From assembly GCF_019145475.1 (NCBI RefSeq), contig NZ_JAHTKI010000006.1, forward strand, positions 209,618 to 273,617: a stretch of 64,000 nt of DNA. Direction: 5' to 3'. Shown here piece after piece: positions 9,057-18,443 of this stretch. The notes beneath the pieces are model-generated. The model saw only the letters and a program-made list of their open reading frames with translations, did no database searches and was not told the DNA's origin. The DNA is from Pseudomonas botevensis. Lineage in GTDB: Bacteria; Pseudomonadota; Gammaproteobacteria; Pseudomonadales; Pseudomonadaceae. The position numbers and the translations under genes are program-made. The first letter of the stretch is position 1, and every line of letters begins with the position of its first letter.

Positions 9057-10105
9057 TCCAACTCACTTCCTGTGTTCAGATCACCGGCCAATTCGGCCTC
9101 AATCTCGGCAATGCTCGGCAGATTTCGGCCCAGGGTTTCGGGCAAGTCGCGCAGCAATTGGTATTCGGCAACGCCGATGGGTTTTTCGATGCCCGACAAA
9201 GCGTACTCGGCCACCAAGCGGTTTTGCTGTTTGCACAGCAGCAGGCCGATGGTGGGGTTGTCATCCTCAGCTTTAATCTGCGCATCCACGGCCGCCAGAT
9301 AGAAATTCAACTGGCCAGCGTGTTCGGGTTTGAAAGCCGTTGCTTTGAGCTCTACCACCACATAACACTTGAGGCGGGTGTGGTAGAACAGCAAATCAAT
9401 GAAGAACTCATCACCGCCCACATCCAGGCGAAACTGGCGGCCGACGAAAGCAAAGCCTGCGCCTAGCTCCAGCAAGAAACGAGTGATATGACGGATCAGT
9501 CCATCTTCAATATCACGCTCGTGAGCATCGTCGCCCAAGCCAAGAAAGTCGAACAGGTAGGGATCTTTCAGGGTTTCGTGAGCCAACGCCGACTCTGCAG
9601 CCGGTAAACGTGCAACAAAGTTGGTGACTGCCGCGCCCTGACGTTGCTGCAAGCGGTTCTTGATATTCTGCTCCAGCGTGCTGCGTGACCAACCGAGCAA
9701 GACGGTTTGCTGCGCATACCACTCACGCTCGGCAGGGCTGGCCAGCTTGGTCAGTAGGGTTACCACATGGAACCAGGGCAATTGGGCAGCAGGCTGCTGC
9801 CCAAATAAACCATTAGGGCAATGCTGAGCAAAAAACGCCATGTACTTGAGGTTACGGCTGGAAAAACCACGGATATCGGGAAAGGCATCGGAAAGGTCGC
9901 GCGCCAGTCGCTCAATGACTTTCGCGCCCCAAGCGTTAACCTGCTGACGTTGCCTGATCTCCGCTCCGATTCGATGATACAGCTGCACCAACTCTGCGTT
10001 GACAGCCAGTGCAGCACGTTGCCGAGATTGAGCAATATCGACTTTAAGTTGAATCAGCCAGTCGACGTAGCCTTCGGGCAATGCGGAAATCGTTTCTTTA
10101 GTCAC
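9053..10105 (-). CDS. yhcG: YhcG/DUF1016 family PD-(D/E)xK nuclease-like protein
   Basis: A 350-aa protein of the DUF1016/YhcG family. The N-terminal part (about 15-150) is the characteristic helical domain with [13 protein letters not shown] and [10 protein letters not shown]. The C-terminal part carries a PD-(D/E)xK-like core: [10 protein letters not shown] (Asp237) and YVVVELK (Glu252, Lys254). YhcG proteins are frequently encoded with type I restriction genes; their exact role there is unsettled. Here the gene is coupled by ATGA overlaps to both its neighbours, which implies it is made in step with the restriction complex. Confidence 0.85.
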   Translation of the reverse strand: MTKETISALPEGYVDWLIQLKVDIAQSRQRAALAVNAELVQLYHRIGAEIRQRQQVNAWGAKVIERLARDLSDAFPDIRGFSSRNLKYMAFFAQHCPNGLFGQQPAAQLPWFHVVTLLTKLASPAEREWYAQQTVLLGWSRSTLEQNIKNRLQQRQGAAVTNFVARLPAAESALAHETLKDPYLFDFLGLGDDAHERDIEDGLIRHITRFLLELGAGFAFVGRQFRLDVGGDEFFIDLLFYHTRLKCYVVVELKATAFKPEHAGQLNFYLAAVDAQIKAEDDNPTIGLLLCKQQNRLVAEYALSGIEKPIGVAEYQLLRDLPETLGRNLPSIAEIEAELAGDLNTGSELE

Positions 10106-11040
10106 TCACTCGCCTCCCACTCCTTGGCCGACACCTCACCGGTCTGGTGAAAACGACGTATACGGCCGATGAACTCGGCGAAGTCGATGTTCTCTTCAGT
10201 CAATCGATTGCACATATCCCAGTCGATTTCGCCACGTTCGCGAGCGGGGATCAGGATTTGGCTTTCTGCAGGATTCTCTACGTCGAGCTGCATTACGCCA
10301 ATGCCGTGGGCCGAGGCGAGCATCCGTAACTCTTTGAGCGTGCCGTCTCCCTCGACGGTGCCAGCTACCAAGTAGCCGAAATGCGCCCAGGAGGAGTTGG
10401 ACACGGCCTGGAAAAAGCTCTTGCGGGCATTCGAACGATTAAGCAGCAGTTTGACTTCGAAGGACCATAGCCGGGCACGACGTTCGCCTAGTACACGAAC
10501 GCAATCACGCAGGTCTAGCGTCCAGTCAGCTGTCAGATTTTCCAGACCTACCAAATCGGGATGCAGCCATTCGTTGCCACCGCTGCCAGCACGGTTAGAC
10601 GAACGTTTTTCGTTGATCCGCATGGCGTATACCCGCTGATCGTCCGTCAGCAGGTATTCGGCCAGCAATGGGTAAAGTGCGTGCTCACGCAACGGCGAGG
10701 GCTCAGGTAGGTCTGGCGTGGCGAGGGCTACCCCTTCAGCCGCCGCCACCTCAGCGTTGGCGTCCATTTCCGACCAGTAATAATGACGAGGCCGGCCTTC
10801 GGTTGTTTTCAACTGAGGATGCATCTGCTGCCAGCGTGGGCGTGAACCAGAAATCTCCGCGACCAGTTGCTGTACCAAATCACTGTCAGTCTGGATGTAA
10901 CTGGCGCTGGCTGCTTTCTTGACTGCGCATTCCGCTGGGAACTGCTCGAAAACCCATTGAGCAAGTTCACGAGCGGTTTGCTGTGTATTTGGCAAGCTTT
11001 GCAGGCGGTCGACGACACGTTGACGGAGGTTAAGTGCCAT
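10102..11040 (-). CDS. COG2958-like protein within the hsd operon
   Basis: A 312-aa protein resembling the COG2958 group, function unknown. The first 70 residues (ALNLRQRVVDRLQSLPN...) look like a winged-helix or HARE-HTH-like module; the C-terminal half (about 130-300) contains HPDLVGLENL...WSFEVKLLLNRSNARKSFFQAVSNSSWAHFGYLVAG, which looks like a degenerate PD-(D/E)xK core (HPD...EVK). It may therefore bind or cut DNA, but this is inference. The frame extends upstream to 11076, but the ATG at 11040 is favoured because it falls just after the hsdS stop. It overlaps yhcG by ATGA. Confidence 0.7.
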   Translation of the reverse strand: MALNLRQRVVDRLQSLPNTQQTARELAQWVFEQFPAECAVKKAASASYIQTDSDLVQQLVAEISGSRPRWQQMHPQLKTTEGRPRHYYWSEMDANAEVAAAEGVALATPDLPEPSPLREHALYPLLAEYLLTDDQRVYAMRINEKRSSNRAGSGGNEWLHPDLVGLENLTADWTLDLRDCVRVLGERRARLWSFEVKLLLNRSNARKSFFQAVSNSSWAHFGYLVAGTVEGDGTLKELRMLASAHGIGVMQLDVENPAESQILIPARERGEIDWDMCNRLTEENIDFAEFIGRIRRFHQTGEVSAKEWEASE

Positions 11041-11041
11041 A

Positions 11042-12349
11042 TTAGAGAATCTCCGACAAAGTGGTTTCGATGTCATCTTCCATTATCGGCAATCGCAACT
11101 TGCCGGAGATTAGCCGCGGTAGCAGAGTATCGCGGAGTTGAGTAAGGGTTTTAACCTGGTCTTGGTTGGCCGTAATTTTCTGCTGAATGCTGCTGACGAT
11201 AGCTTCAAACGCATCCGCCACCTCTTTCGTGGGAATAACTACGGGGTACCTTCCAAGAACATCATTCTGAACACGCTGCCGCCCACTGGTGCCAGACATA
11301 CTTTGCACTACGTACTCACGAAACGCAGAATGGCGAGCCAATAAATATCCGTGATAAACAGGTAACGGTGCTTTTGGGCGAAGGACTAAAAATTCAGTCG
11401 AGCCCCAACCGACTTGATCTAGTAACAAAAAATCGACGAACGCAGTTTTTCCATTTTCGAGACACGGGGTGATACGGGCGAGCAAAGTGTCACCGTTGAT
11501 AAATTTGGCTCCAGAGCCGATCTCCCTCTCAACCACGTTGCTGACAACATGGCCTTGCGTACTGACATTTGCCATATCGAGATAGGGTGCCACGCAACCC
11601 TTCTTGAGCTTTCGCGAAGGATTGATTTCATAAGCGTGCTCAAGCAGAAGTGTTCGCCATCCTACAGGCACTAGTCCCAACTCTGGCTCTTCAAAACTGT
11701 CGGGGAATAGCGCTGCGGTAGCAGCATCCATGCCTTCTGGCTCAAACCCTTCAGCCTTGGCACGCACTGGGTCGAAATCAACGAACCAGGATTTGAACAG
11801 CGCTTGAGCAATGGCCTCTAGGGTGGCGTTGGTTTCACCCAGTAGGGAAATACGATCGTCGAGTTTACGTAGCACATCAACCATGGCACGCTGGGCAATA
11901 AGCGGAGGCAAGGGCACCTCTAGTGCTGCAATAGCCTTTCCGGTTAGATGCTTGATAGTTGTTCCTGTGAAATGTGGCTCGAGGTAACCAGTTCTTGCTG
12001 CGAGACAAAACCAATAGAACAGATAGTAGTTGTCTAAAGTCTCTTTTGATCTGATCCGATGGAGGGCTTTCTGAATCTTGATACCCGGTGGGCCAGTCCA
12101 TATTGCGCACCTCCCAGGTTCTCCTCCCTCACAAACGACTAAGTCGCCAGGCCGCAGGCTATAGCGCTCATCCTCGTGCGACTCAAATCTCATCTCCGCC
12201 AAACTTGAGATATCAAACTTGCCCCATCGAACATTGCTATTGCCAAGGTAGGGTTGAAACGCACCTTTATTTTTCTTTGCGTCCAGCATCTTGCCGAGCG
12301 AAGACACTACATGATCAGCAAGACGCACCAAGGGCCATTCAGAACTCAT
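11042..12349 (-). CDS. hsdS: Type I restriction specificity subunit S
   Basis: A 435-aa protein with the two-TRD architecture of HsdS. The first TRD covers about residues 1-160, the central conserved helix follows (PPLIAQRAMVDVLRKLDDRISLLGETN), then the second TRD (about 230-390) and the distal helix repeat ending in TLLPRLISGKLRLP. The two TRDs read the halves of a bipartite site and the helices set the spacing. It overlaps the hsdM stop by 11 bases. The recognition sequence cannot be predicted here. Confidence 0.94.
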   Translation of the reverse strand: MSSEWPLVRLADHVVSSLGKMLDAKKNKGAFQPYLGNSNVRWGKFDISSLAEMRFESHEDERYSLRPGDLVVCEGGEPGRCAIWTGPPGIKIQKALHRIRSKETLDNYYLFYWFCLAARTGYLEPHFTGTTIKHLTGKAIAALEVPLPPLIAQRAMVDVLRKLDDRISLLGETNATLEAIAQALFKSWFVDFDPVRAKAEGFEPEGMDAATAALFPDSFEEPELGLVPVGWRTLLLEHAYEINPSRKLKKGCVAPYLDMANVSTQGHVVSNVVEREIGSGAKFINGDTLLARITPCLENGKTAFVDFLLLDQVGWGSTEFLVLRPKAPLPVYHGYLLARHSAFREYVVQSMSGTSGRQRVQNDVLGRYPVVIPTKEVADAFEAIVSSIQQKITANQDQVKTLTQLRDTLLPRLISGKLRLPIMEDDIETTLSEIL

Positions 12350-14066
12350 AGCCCAATCCCCCCAGCTTCTGCCGGATTACCTGATCGAGCTCCACGCCTT
12401 TGACCATCTGCTCCCTTAACAAGGCGGTGAGACTCTGCATCTTATCGGCAAAGGCTTCGTCGTCGTCCTCGACGGCTTCGGCACCGACATAGCGGCCCGG
12501 AGTGAGAACATGGCCATGCTCCGCTATTTCAGCGATTGTCACGCTTCGGCAAAAGCCGGGGATATCTGCGTATTCCGCGATCTCCCCGCCAACATCCAAC
12601 GGTACACCGCGCCAATTAGCAACGGTCTGGGCAATACGTTCGATATCGCCGTCGAGCAGCTCGATCTGTACCCGGCTAACGTTGCTACCGAGCTTGCGCG
12701 CATCGATAAACAGCACTTCGCCGGGGCGAGCGAGCTTCTGTTTGGTCAAGAACCACAGACACGCTGGAATCTGGGTATTGAAGAACAACTGGCCGGGCAG
12801 CGCTACCATCACTTCCACCACGTCGGCCTCGACCATAGATTTTCGAATGTCACCTTCGCCGTTCTGGCTGGAGCTCATCGAGCCGTTAGCCAAGACGATG
12901 CCAGCACGGCCGCTGGACTTGAGATGAAACAACATATGCTGCAGCCAGGCGTAGTTAGCATTGCCTTGCGGTGGTGTGCCGTACGTCCAGCGCGGATCGC
13001 CTTCTAGGCTGCCATGCCACCAGTCACTGATATTGAACGGCGGATTAGCCAGAACAAAGTCGGCACGCAGGTCTGAATGTTGATTACGAATAAAGGTATC
13101 AGCAGGCTCACGACCGAGGTTGAAGTCGATACCACGAATGGCCAAGTTCATCGCCGCCAGACGCCAGGTGGTCGGGTTGGACTCCTGGCCGTAGATGGAG
13201 ACGTCGCCAAGTTTACCGCCGTGGGCCTCGATAAACTTTTCCGACTGTACAAACATACCGCCCGAGCCGCAGCAAGGGTCGTAGACCTTGCCGTGGTGTG
13301 GGTTGAGTACCGCCACCAGGGTGTTTACGATGCTAGCTGGGGTGTAGAACTGCCCGCCTTTCTTGCCTTCGGCACTGGCGAATTGGCCGAGGAAATATTC
13401 ATAGACCTGGCCGAGCAGATCGCGAGCCTGGTTGGCATCACCACCAAAACCAATAGTAGAGATCAAGTCGACCAGCTCACCCAGTTTACCGTCAGGTAGC
13501 TGGGCGCGAGCGTAGCGCTTATCGAGGATGTTTTTCAGGCTTGAGTTTTCTGCCTCGATGGCAGACAAGGCCTCATCGATACGTTTGCCGATATCTACCT
13601 GTTTCGCGGCAGCACGTATTGACTCCCAACGTGCCACTTCTGGAACCCAGAACACATTCACTTCTTTGTAGAAGTCGCGCTCCTCAAGCTCTTGAGCAAG
13701 TAATTCAGCATCGTCACTATCCAAATAATAGTCGTCGCTGGGATCAGCAAAACGACGTTCCAGCTCGACGCGGCGCCCAGCAAAGCTGTCAGATATGTAT
13801 TTGAGGAAGATCAGGCCGAGAACGATGTGTTTGTACTCAGCGGCGTCCATGTTGGCGCGCATCTTGTCAGCAGTAGCCCACAGCGTTTTTTGCAGGTCCT
13901 GCAGGGTGTTACTGGTGGAGACGGCAGCCGTCTTACGGCCGGGTTTTTTCTTTACCGAATCAGGCTCTGGAGTGACAGGGCTTTCGCTCGACGAAAAACG
14001 AGCACGTGCCTGATTGAGCGCCTCTTCAGCAAGACTGCTGGGGGTGGCACCCTTTTGATCTGTCAT
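12339..14066 (-). CDS. hsdM: Type I restriction methylase subunit M
   Basis: A 575-aa adenine methyltransferase. After a low-complexity N terminus (first 50 residues) comes the HsdM N-terminal helical domain, starting LQKTLWATADKMRANMDAAEYKHIVLGLIFLKYISD. The SAM site is DPCCGSGG (263-270) and the catalytic motif NPPF (341-344). Length is slightly above the usual because of the Ser/Pro-rich N terminus. An AGGAAG lies about 10 bases upstream of the ATG. It is the first gene of the five-gene hsd operon. Confidence 0.95.
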   Translation of the reverse strand: MTDQKGATPSSLAEEALNQARARFSSSESPVTPEPDSVKKKPGRKTAAVSTSNTLQDLQKTLWATADKMRANMDAAEYKHIVLGLIFLKYISDSFAGRRVELERRFADPSDDYYLDSDDAELLAQELEERDFYKEVNVFWVPEVARWESIRAAAKQVDIGKRIDEALSAIEAENSSLKNILDKRYARAQLPDGKLGELVDLISTIGFGGDANQARDLLGQVYEYFLGQFASAEGKKGGQFYTPASIVNTLVAVLNPHHGKVYDPCCGSGGMFVQSEKFIEAHGGKLGDVSIYGQESNPTTWRLAAMNLAIRGIDFNLGREPADTFIRNQHSDLRADFVLANPPFNISDWWHGSLEGDPRWTYGTPPQGNANYAWLQHMLFHLKSSGRAGIVLANGSMSSSQNGEGDIRKSMVEADVVEVMVALPGQLFFNTQIPACLWFLTKQKLARPGEVLFIDARKLGSNVSRVQIELLDGDIERIAQTVANWRGVPLDVGGEIAEYADIPGFCRSVTIAEIAEHGHVLTPGRYVGAEAVEDDDEAFADKMQSLTALLREQMVKGVELDQVIRQKLGGLGYEF

Positions 14067-14402
14067 GGACTACTTCCTACATTTGACGCAGATGAGTTGC
14101 GTGTAAAAATTGAAAACCCGACCACCGAGGTTCAGGCGAAGATTGCCCGCATGATAACGGGTCACCACCCGTTTCGTCTGAGTTGTAACGACCAAGAGAA
14201 CGCGTACCACCTTGCAAGGCAGGAATTACCCCGAGTCAGGGTCAGTCCAGCGAGCTTGCAAGGCCTCAAGAAAACCCGCCGCGGTCTAATCGGTATTCCA
14301 ATTGGTATTCCAACCAAGAAAATCGAACTGATATTTACATTATTAATCGACAACCTACAGAATCAATTCAACTTACCCCGGCCAAACAAAACCCTGCCCC
14401 CT
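14067..14402. other. Gap with inverted and direct repeats upstream of hsdM
   Basis: A 336-bp gap between hsdM and the Mrr-like gene, presumably carrying the hsd operon promoter (minus strand). It has a perfect 7-4-7 inverted repeat AACGGGT/ACCCGTT at 14156-14173, about 90 bp upstream of the hsdM start, and two copies of GGTATTCCAA 12 bp apart (14292-14301, 14304-14313) meeting in CCAATTGG. I see no clear -35/-10. A 63-codon minus-strand frame crosses the direct repeat but has no support. Confidence 0.5.
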
Positions 14403-15416
14403 TCAAGCAGGCACATAAAAATAACTCAACGGCACCAACCGCTTTGTCTCCGGATCGGTCGCCGGGTAATGCGCCATCAACGTGCGTGCCAGCTCATCCA
14501 GCGTCCACATTGTCAGATGCACATTGGCTCGTTCCCCTTCATACAGCGCGTCCTTGGTGAATCCGCCAGTACTGACATACAGGCCTCGATCATCTTTGTG
14601 TCTACCACCCAAAAAGCTGCGAATCTCACTGCTTCCCATCCGAGCGCTTCGATGTTTGACCTCTACAACGATCCGTGGCGGTTCGAATCCGAAGCCGTCG
14701 GGCGAAGCAATGATGTCTTTACCCCGGTCAGCACCTGCTGGTGAAACAAGTGTCTTGTAGCCCATTGCTCGCAAGATTCCCGCAACCAGTTCCTGCATTT
14801 CATCCCATTCAAGGCTGTTGATCTGATCCTTGATCCGTTCGAAAGCAATCTCCTGAACTCCTTTCAACGGATCTTCAAGAGCTTCCGGTTCTTCAATCGA
14901 GTCTTTTGGCGCAAGGGATACGGTGTTGCCCGTAGCGAGAGCCAGCAACTCCTTCTGTGCATCTTCGGCAACATTGAATACAGTCAGGGTAGATCCCAGA
15001 CTGTTTCTGCTTGCTCCAGTAAGTTTGTCTCGATCAACTTCGTTTGCGTACCACTCAACGGGTCTGGTCAGAGACATACCGTCATCTGCCAGATCGGGAC
15101 GGGGCTGGCACGCGCCAGTAAAGCGGCCCACCAAATAGGTGCGGTTTGCGGGGGAATACGTGACGACCGTATCGCCGATATTGATTTCGTTAACGAAACG
15201 GAACACCTGCGAAGCACCTGATATGGCGGTCCCTTCCTTTATGCCTGGCTGAATCTCCTTATAAGCCTGAATCAACGCCTTCCGTGAAACACCGGGCTTC
15301 GCCGCAGGCGCTAGCTGAGCCCAACCGATGGCGGCGAGATTGCGATCTCTGAAGTCGTCATAAAGACGGCCGCCGTCACCTCGAATCATCCACATTGTTG
15401 GCATGTTGGTACTCAT
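14403..15416 (-). CDS. Mrr-like restriction endonuclease
   Basis: A 337-aa protein with a C-terminal Mrr-type PD-(D/E)xK domain: the conserved Asp and Glu-x-Lys lie in GADRGKDIIASP and RIVVEVKHR, followed by SSEIRSFLGG and GLYVSTGGFTKDA, typical of the Mrr_cat family. The N-terminal part (MWMIRGDGGRLYDDFRDRNLAAIGW) resembles the domain common to a group of Mrr-like proteins and may sense modified DNA. Mrr enzymes typically cut methylated DNA. Alternative start ATG at 15425; the one at 15416 has GGAA just upstream. It lies upstream of and in the same direction as the hsd operon. Confidence 0.85.
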   Translation of the reverse strand: MSTNMPTMWMIRGDGGRLYDDFRDRNLAAIGWAQLAPAAKPGVSRKALIQAYKEIQPGIKEGTAISGASQVFRFVNEINIGDTVVTYSPANRTYLVGRFTGACQPRPDLADDGMSLTRPVEWYANEVDRDKLTGASRNSLGSTLTVFNVAEDAQKELLALATGNTVSLAPKDSIEEPEALEDPLKGVQEIAFERIKDQINSLEWDEMQELVAGILRAMGYKTLVSPAGADRGKDIIASPDGFGFEPPRIVVEVKHRSARMGSSEIRSFLGGRHKDDRGLYVSTGGFTKDALYEGERANVHLTMWTLDELARTLMAHYPATDPETKRLVPLSYFYVPA

Positions 15417-15711
15417 TCTTTCCATGGAATAGGGAGAAGACTGTAGCAACGGCGGTCGCCTGTGTGAATGAGAAGCTCGATACCGAACGCTGCATAGTTG
15501 AATGAGCCAACGGTGCGAGATTTCAGCGCGATGCCTTCCACACCAAGTCCTACACAATCTCCCCATCCTAGGACTTTTCCCTCAACCCACGTCGACTTCC
15601 ATGAACTGGTGGCACTCGTTTCATGAAGTTACCCTGCTGCCTTCGCTGCACTTCGGTGAACGGCGCCGGCAAGCCGGGACCCAGGGATCACCAACCACAT
15701 GGAGCTATGTC
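15417..15711. other. Island/core junction region, no gene seen
   Basis: Between the Mrr-like gene and DUF6124. No tRNA, tmRNA or obvious attachment repeat is visible, so the right edge of the island cannot be fixed from this window. Confidence 0.35.
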
Positions 15712-16092
15712 ATGAAGAAAGAAGACCCGAATCCTTTTGAGAGCGCGACGCTCTGTGAGTCGAAGACGCTGACGATTTCCGAGCGCTCCAATGTTGCCGA
15801 GCCTCGGGGCAATGGACGGCGGCGTGGTTTGCCGCTGGTGCCGGTGAATCAGATGTTCAGTGTTCGTCCTGACGCCGATCTGATGACATTGCTGACTCAT
15901 GCTTCGCAGAATCTGGCCTCGGTGAATGTGATGACTCTGGATATAGTTAATGATCCGCAGGGGCCACAGCGGGCGCGGGCGGTGGCAATTCATCAGTTGA
16001 CGGGGCTGGCCGAGATGCTGGTCAGTTCGGCGTTGGGCAAGCTTGATCCGCTGCAATTACCGGCCGAAGAGAAGCCGTTCAGGTGCCATTGA
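15712..16092 (+). CDS. DUF6124 family protein
   Basis: A 126-aa protein of a small Pseudomonas-restricted family (DUF6124). The first 45 residues are polar and probably disordered (MKKEDPNPF...); the rest is a helical domain of the form DADLMTLLTHASQNLASVNVMTLDIVND...RARAVAIHQLTGLAEMLVSSAL. The start is fixed by GGAGCT at 15701-15706. Function unknown. It is monocistronic and followed by a clear terminator. Confidence 0.75.
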   Translation: MKKEDPNPFESATLCESKTLTISERSNVAEPRGNGRRRGLPLVPVNQMFSVRPDADLMTLLTHASQNLASVNVMTLDIVNDPQGPQRARAVAIHQLTGLAEMLVSSALGKLDPLQLPAEEKPFRCH

Positions 16093-16226
16093 GCCGCTTG
16101 GCGATCTTCAACCATTAGGTTGCGAGCCAGCGGTCCGCTGCCGGTCTGGCGACATGAACTTTTCTTCACTCCCCCCGCTTCGCCAAACCTGTAAAGTCTG
16201 CTCGCTCATTCAAGAAACTACGGTTC

Positions 16227-16254
16227 GCCCGCACTCTCCTGCGGGCTTTTTTTT
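16227..16254 (+). terminator. Rho-independent terminator after DUF6124
   Basis: A perfect 7-bp stem GCCCGCA (16227-16233) / TGCGGGC (16240-16246) with a 6-base loop, followed by eight T residues (16247-16254). Orientation fits the DUF6124 gene upstream. Confidence 0.85.
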
Positions 16255-16352
16255 GTCCGCCAAAAACACACGCCCCCACGAGAGGGATTCACGTTTGTGT
16301 TTTCTTCGCGACCGGGCAATCCTGTCGTTACCCCCACGACCCGGAGCACCCG

Positions 16353-16940
16353 ATGCCGCTGCTGACCCTGCCCTGCCAACGCCTCACGCTCGCGGTGCTG
16401 TCCCCGGATCAGGCTGCGCTGGAGAGCGATTTCTACCGGCGCAATCAGCGCCATCTCGCGCCGTGGTCGCCGATCCGTACCACCGATTACTTCTCCACCG
16501 AACAGATCCGCCGACGCCTCGAAGTGCAGGCCAGTGCGTTCGAAGCCTCGCTGGCCGTGCATTTCGCGATACTGACCCTCGACGGCCAGCAGATGATCGG
16601 CGCCTGCAATTTCAGCGGGATCATTCGCGGGGCGTTTCAGGCGTGTTATCTGGGGTATCACATCGACGAGACCCGGCAAGGCGAGGGGTTGATGCAGGAA
16701 GCGCTGGAAGCCGCCATCGCATACATGTTCGACACCCAGAACCTGCACCGGATCATGGCCAATTACATTCCCGGCAACGAGCGCAGCGCCCGTTTGCTCG
16801 AGCGCCTCGGGTTCGAACGGGAAGGTTATGCCAAGGCTTATCTGAACATCGCCGGGCGCTGGCAGGATCATGTGCTGACCGCGCTGGTCAATGCCGCCTT
16901 CGAGGCGCCGGAGCAGCGCTGGTCGCGTCGTCTCGCGTGA
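16353..16940 (+). CDS. rimJ: GNAT acetyltransferase, RimJ-like
   Basis: A 195-aa GNAT-fold acetyltransferase close to the RimJ/RimI group (acetyl-CoA-dependent modification of a protein N terminus, in RimJ ribosomal protein S5). Visible family features are PWSP near residue 37, the acetyl-CoA loop region GYHIDETRQGEGLMQEALEAA, and NLHRIMANYIPGNERSARLLERLGFEREGYAK. A GGAGC lies just upstream of the ATG. The exact substrate is inferred from family resemblance. Confidence 0.8.
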   Translation: MPLLTLPCQRLTLAVLSPDQAALESDFYRRNQRHLAPWSPIRTTDYFSTEQIRRRLEVQASAFEASLAVHFAILTLDGQQMIGACNFSGIIRGAFQACYLGYHIDETRQGEGLMQEALEAAIAYMFDTQNLHRIMANYIPGNERSARLLERLGFEREGYAKAYLNIAGRWQDHVLTALVNAAFEAPEQRWSRRLA

Positions 16941-17009
16941 CGTTCACAAATTGTTAAGGAATGGCCGCGTAAGCTGGGTTTCCCGCTCCCTTCCGGTTGC
17001 CTGAAACCT

Positions 17010-18443
17010 ATGTCGCGTTCCGCCTCTTCGCTGTTTCTGCTTGCCGCCCTGCTGTTTTTCTTCGCCTTGGGCAACCATCAGTTGCAAGGCTCCACCGAGG
17101 CCCGGGTCGCGGGCATCGCGATGGAGATGCATCTGGACAATGACTGGGTAACGCCGCGTCTGTTCGGCGAGCCGTTCCTGGAAAAACCGCCGCTGAGCCT
17201 GTGGCTGGATGCTGGCGCCATGCGCCTGTTCGGGGTGTCGCCATGGGCGGTGCGCCTGGCGTCGGCGGTAGCCGGGCTGCTTAGCGTGATGTTGCTGTAT
17301 GGCATGCTGCGTCGTTTCGAGCGGCCGAAGGCCGTCGCCTGGACGGCGGGGATTCTGCTGGCGACCATGGCCAGCTACTGGAGCAACGTGCGCGGCGTCG
17401 GTGAAGATGCGTTGCTGGCGCTCGGGGTCAGCATGGCGTTGCTGGCCTTTTTCCAGTCTCAGCGCGCCTCGACGCCCGGCAGCAGTTTGCTGTTCATCGC
17501 CGGGATTGCCATCGCCACCCTGAGCAAAGGCGTCCTGGGCCTGGCGATGCCTGGCGTGGTGATTTTCGCTTACCTGCTGGCGGACAACCTGCTCGACCGG
17601 CGTCTGAAGATCAGCGCCTGGTTGCGTCCTGGATGGTTGACCGTGGTTGGCCTGATCCCGCTGCTGATATGGCTCGCGGTGTTGTATCAGCGCGGTGGCA
17701 TGCCGGCCGTCAGTGAGGTGTTGCTGACCAACAGCGTCGGACGTTTCAGTGGATCGTTCGTCGAGGCCGGGCATTACGAGCCCTTCTACTATTACCTCGC
17801 CAAACTGCCGCAAGCCTTTTTGCCGTGGAACATCCTCGTGTATCTGGGGCTGTGGCATTTTCGCAAGGAGCTGCGGGCCAATCGCTACCTGCTGTTTTTC
17901 AGCCTGTGGATCGTTGCGCAATTCGTCATGCTGACCCTGGCCTCAAGCAAGCGCACGGTGTACCTGATGTCGATGACCCCGGCGGCGGCCGTGATCGCGG
18001 CTGAGTATGCCAGGGTGCTGTTCGACAGATTGAAGGGGCGTGAAAACGGCTGGATCGGCTGGATCGCCCGCCATCGCCAGGCCCTGAGCATGAGCGTGCT
18101 GACGCTGGTGATCGGCAGTTACCTGGTTGCCGCTCAGTGGGCCTTGCCCCGTGCGGATCGCGAACTGTCGTTCCTGCCGCTGACCACCGAGATTCAGACC
18201 CTGCAAACCAACGGCCATCAGGTGGCGCTGTTTCAGGCCAATGAACGAGTGGGCGGCGCCAGCGTGTTCTACACCCAAAGCGTGCTCAAGGGGCTGGATA
18301 CCGATGCGCAGCTTCGGGACTTTCTCGGTGCCTCTTCGTTGAACGTGGCGGTGATGTCCGGAGATCAACCGCCAGTGGCGCCGCTGAAGGTGCTCAAGAC
18401 AATGATGGTGGGGCGGCAGGCGTATTACTTTGTAGGCCTGTGA
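17010..18443 (+). CDS. ArnT-like membrane glycosyltransferase
   Basis: A 477-aa GT-C type inner-membrane transferase (ArnT/PMT superfamily). It has about 10-12 hydrophobic segments, the acidic loop after the first segment (STEARVAGIAMEM, with the E-A-R typical of ArnT) and FLEKPPLSLWL. ArnT moves aminoarabinose from undecaprenyl phosphate to lipid A; this shorter relative may move another sugar. Its 3' end overlaps the convergent PAP2 gene by 50 bases. The neighbouring PAP2 and Ais-like genes suggest LPS or undecaprenyl-phosphate chemistry. Confidence 0.8.
   Translation: MSRSASSLFLLAALLFFFALGNHQLQGSTEARVAGIAMEMHLDNDWVTPRLFGEPFLEKPPLSLWLDAGAMRLFGVSPWAVRLASAVAGLLSVMLLYGMLRRFERPKAVAWTAGILLATMASYWSNVRGVGEDALLALGVSMALLAFFQSQRASTPGSSLLFIAGIAIATLSKGVLGLAMPGVVIFAYLLADNLLDRRLKISAWLRPGWLTVVGLIPLLIWLAVLYQRGGMPAVSEVLLTNSVGRFSGSFVEAGHYEPFYYYLAKLPQAFLPWNILVYLGLWHFRKELRANRYLLFFSLWIVAQFVMLTLASSKRTVYLMSMTPAAAVIAAEYARVLFDRLKGRENGWIGWIARHRQALSMSVLTLVIGSYLVAAQWALPRADRELSFLPLTTEIQTLQTNGHQVALFQANERVGGASVFYTQSVLKGLDTDAQLRDFLGASSLNVAVMSGDQPPVAPLKVLKTMMVGRQAYYFVGL

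Noticed and set aside
14162..14353. 63-codon minus-strand frame between the Mrr-like gene and hsdM
   Set aside because: No ribosome-binding site and no domain; its repeated GIPI simply reflects the GGTATTCCAA direct repeat.
1..15711. tRNA gene or attachment repeat bounding the island
   Set aside because: I scanned by eye for a tRNA cloverleaf and a terminal direct repeat and found neither; a comparison with an empty site would be needed.
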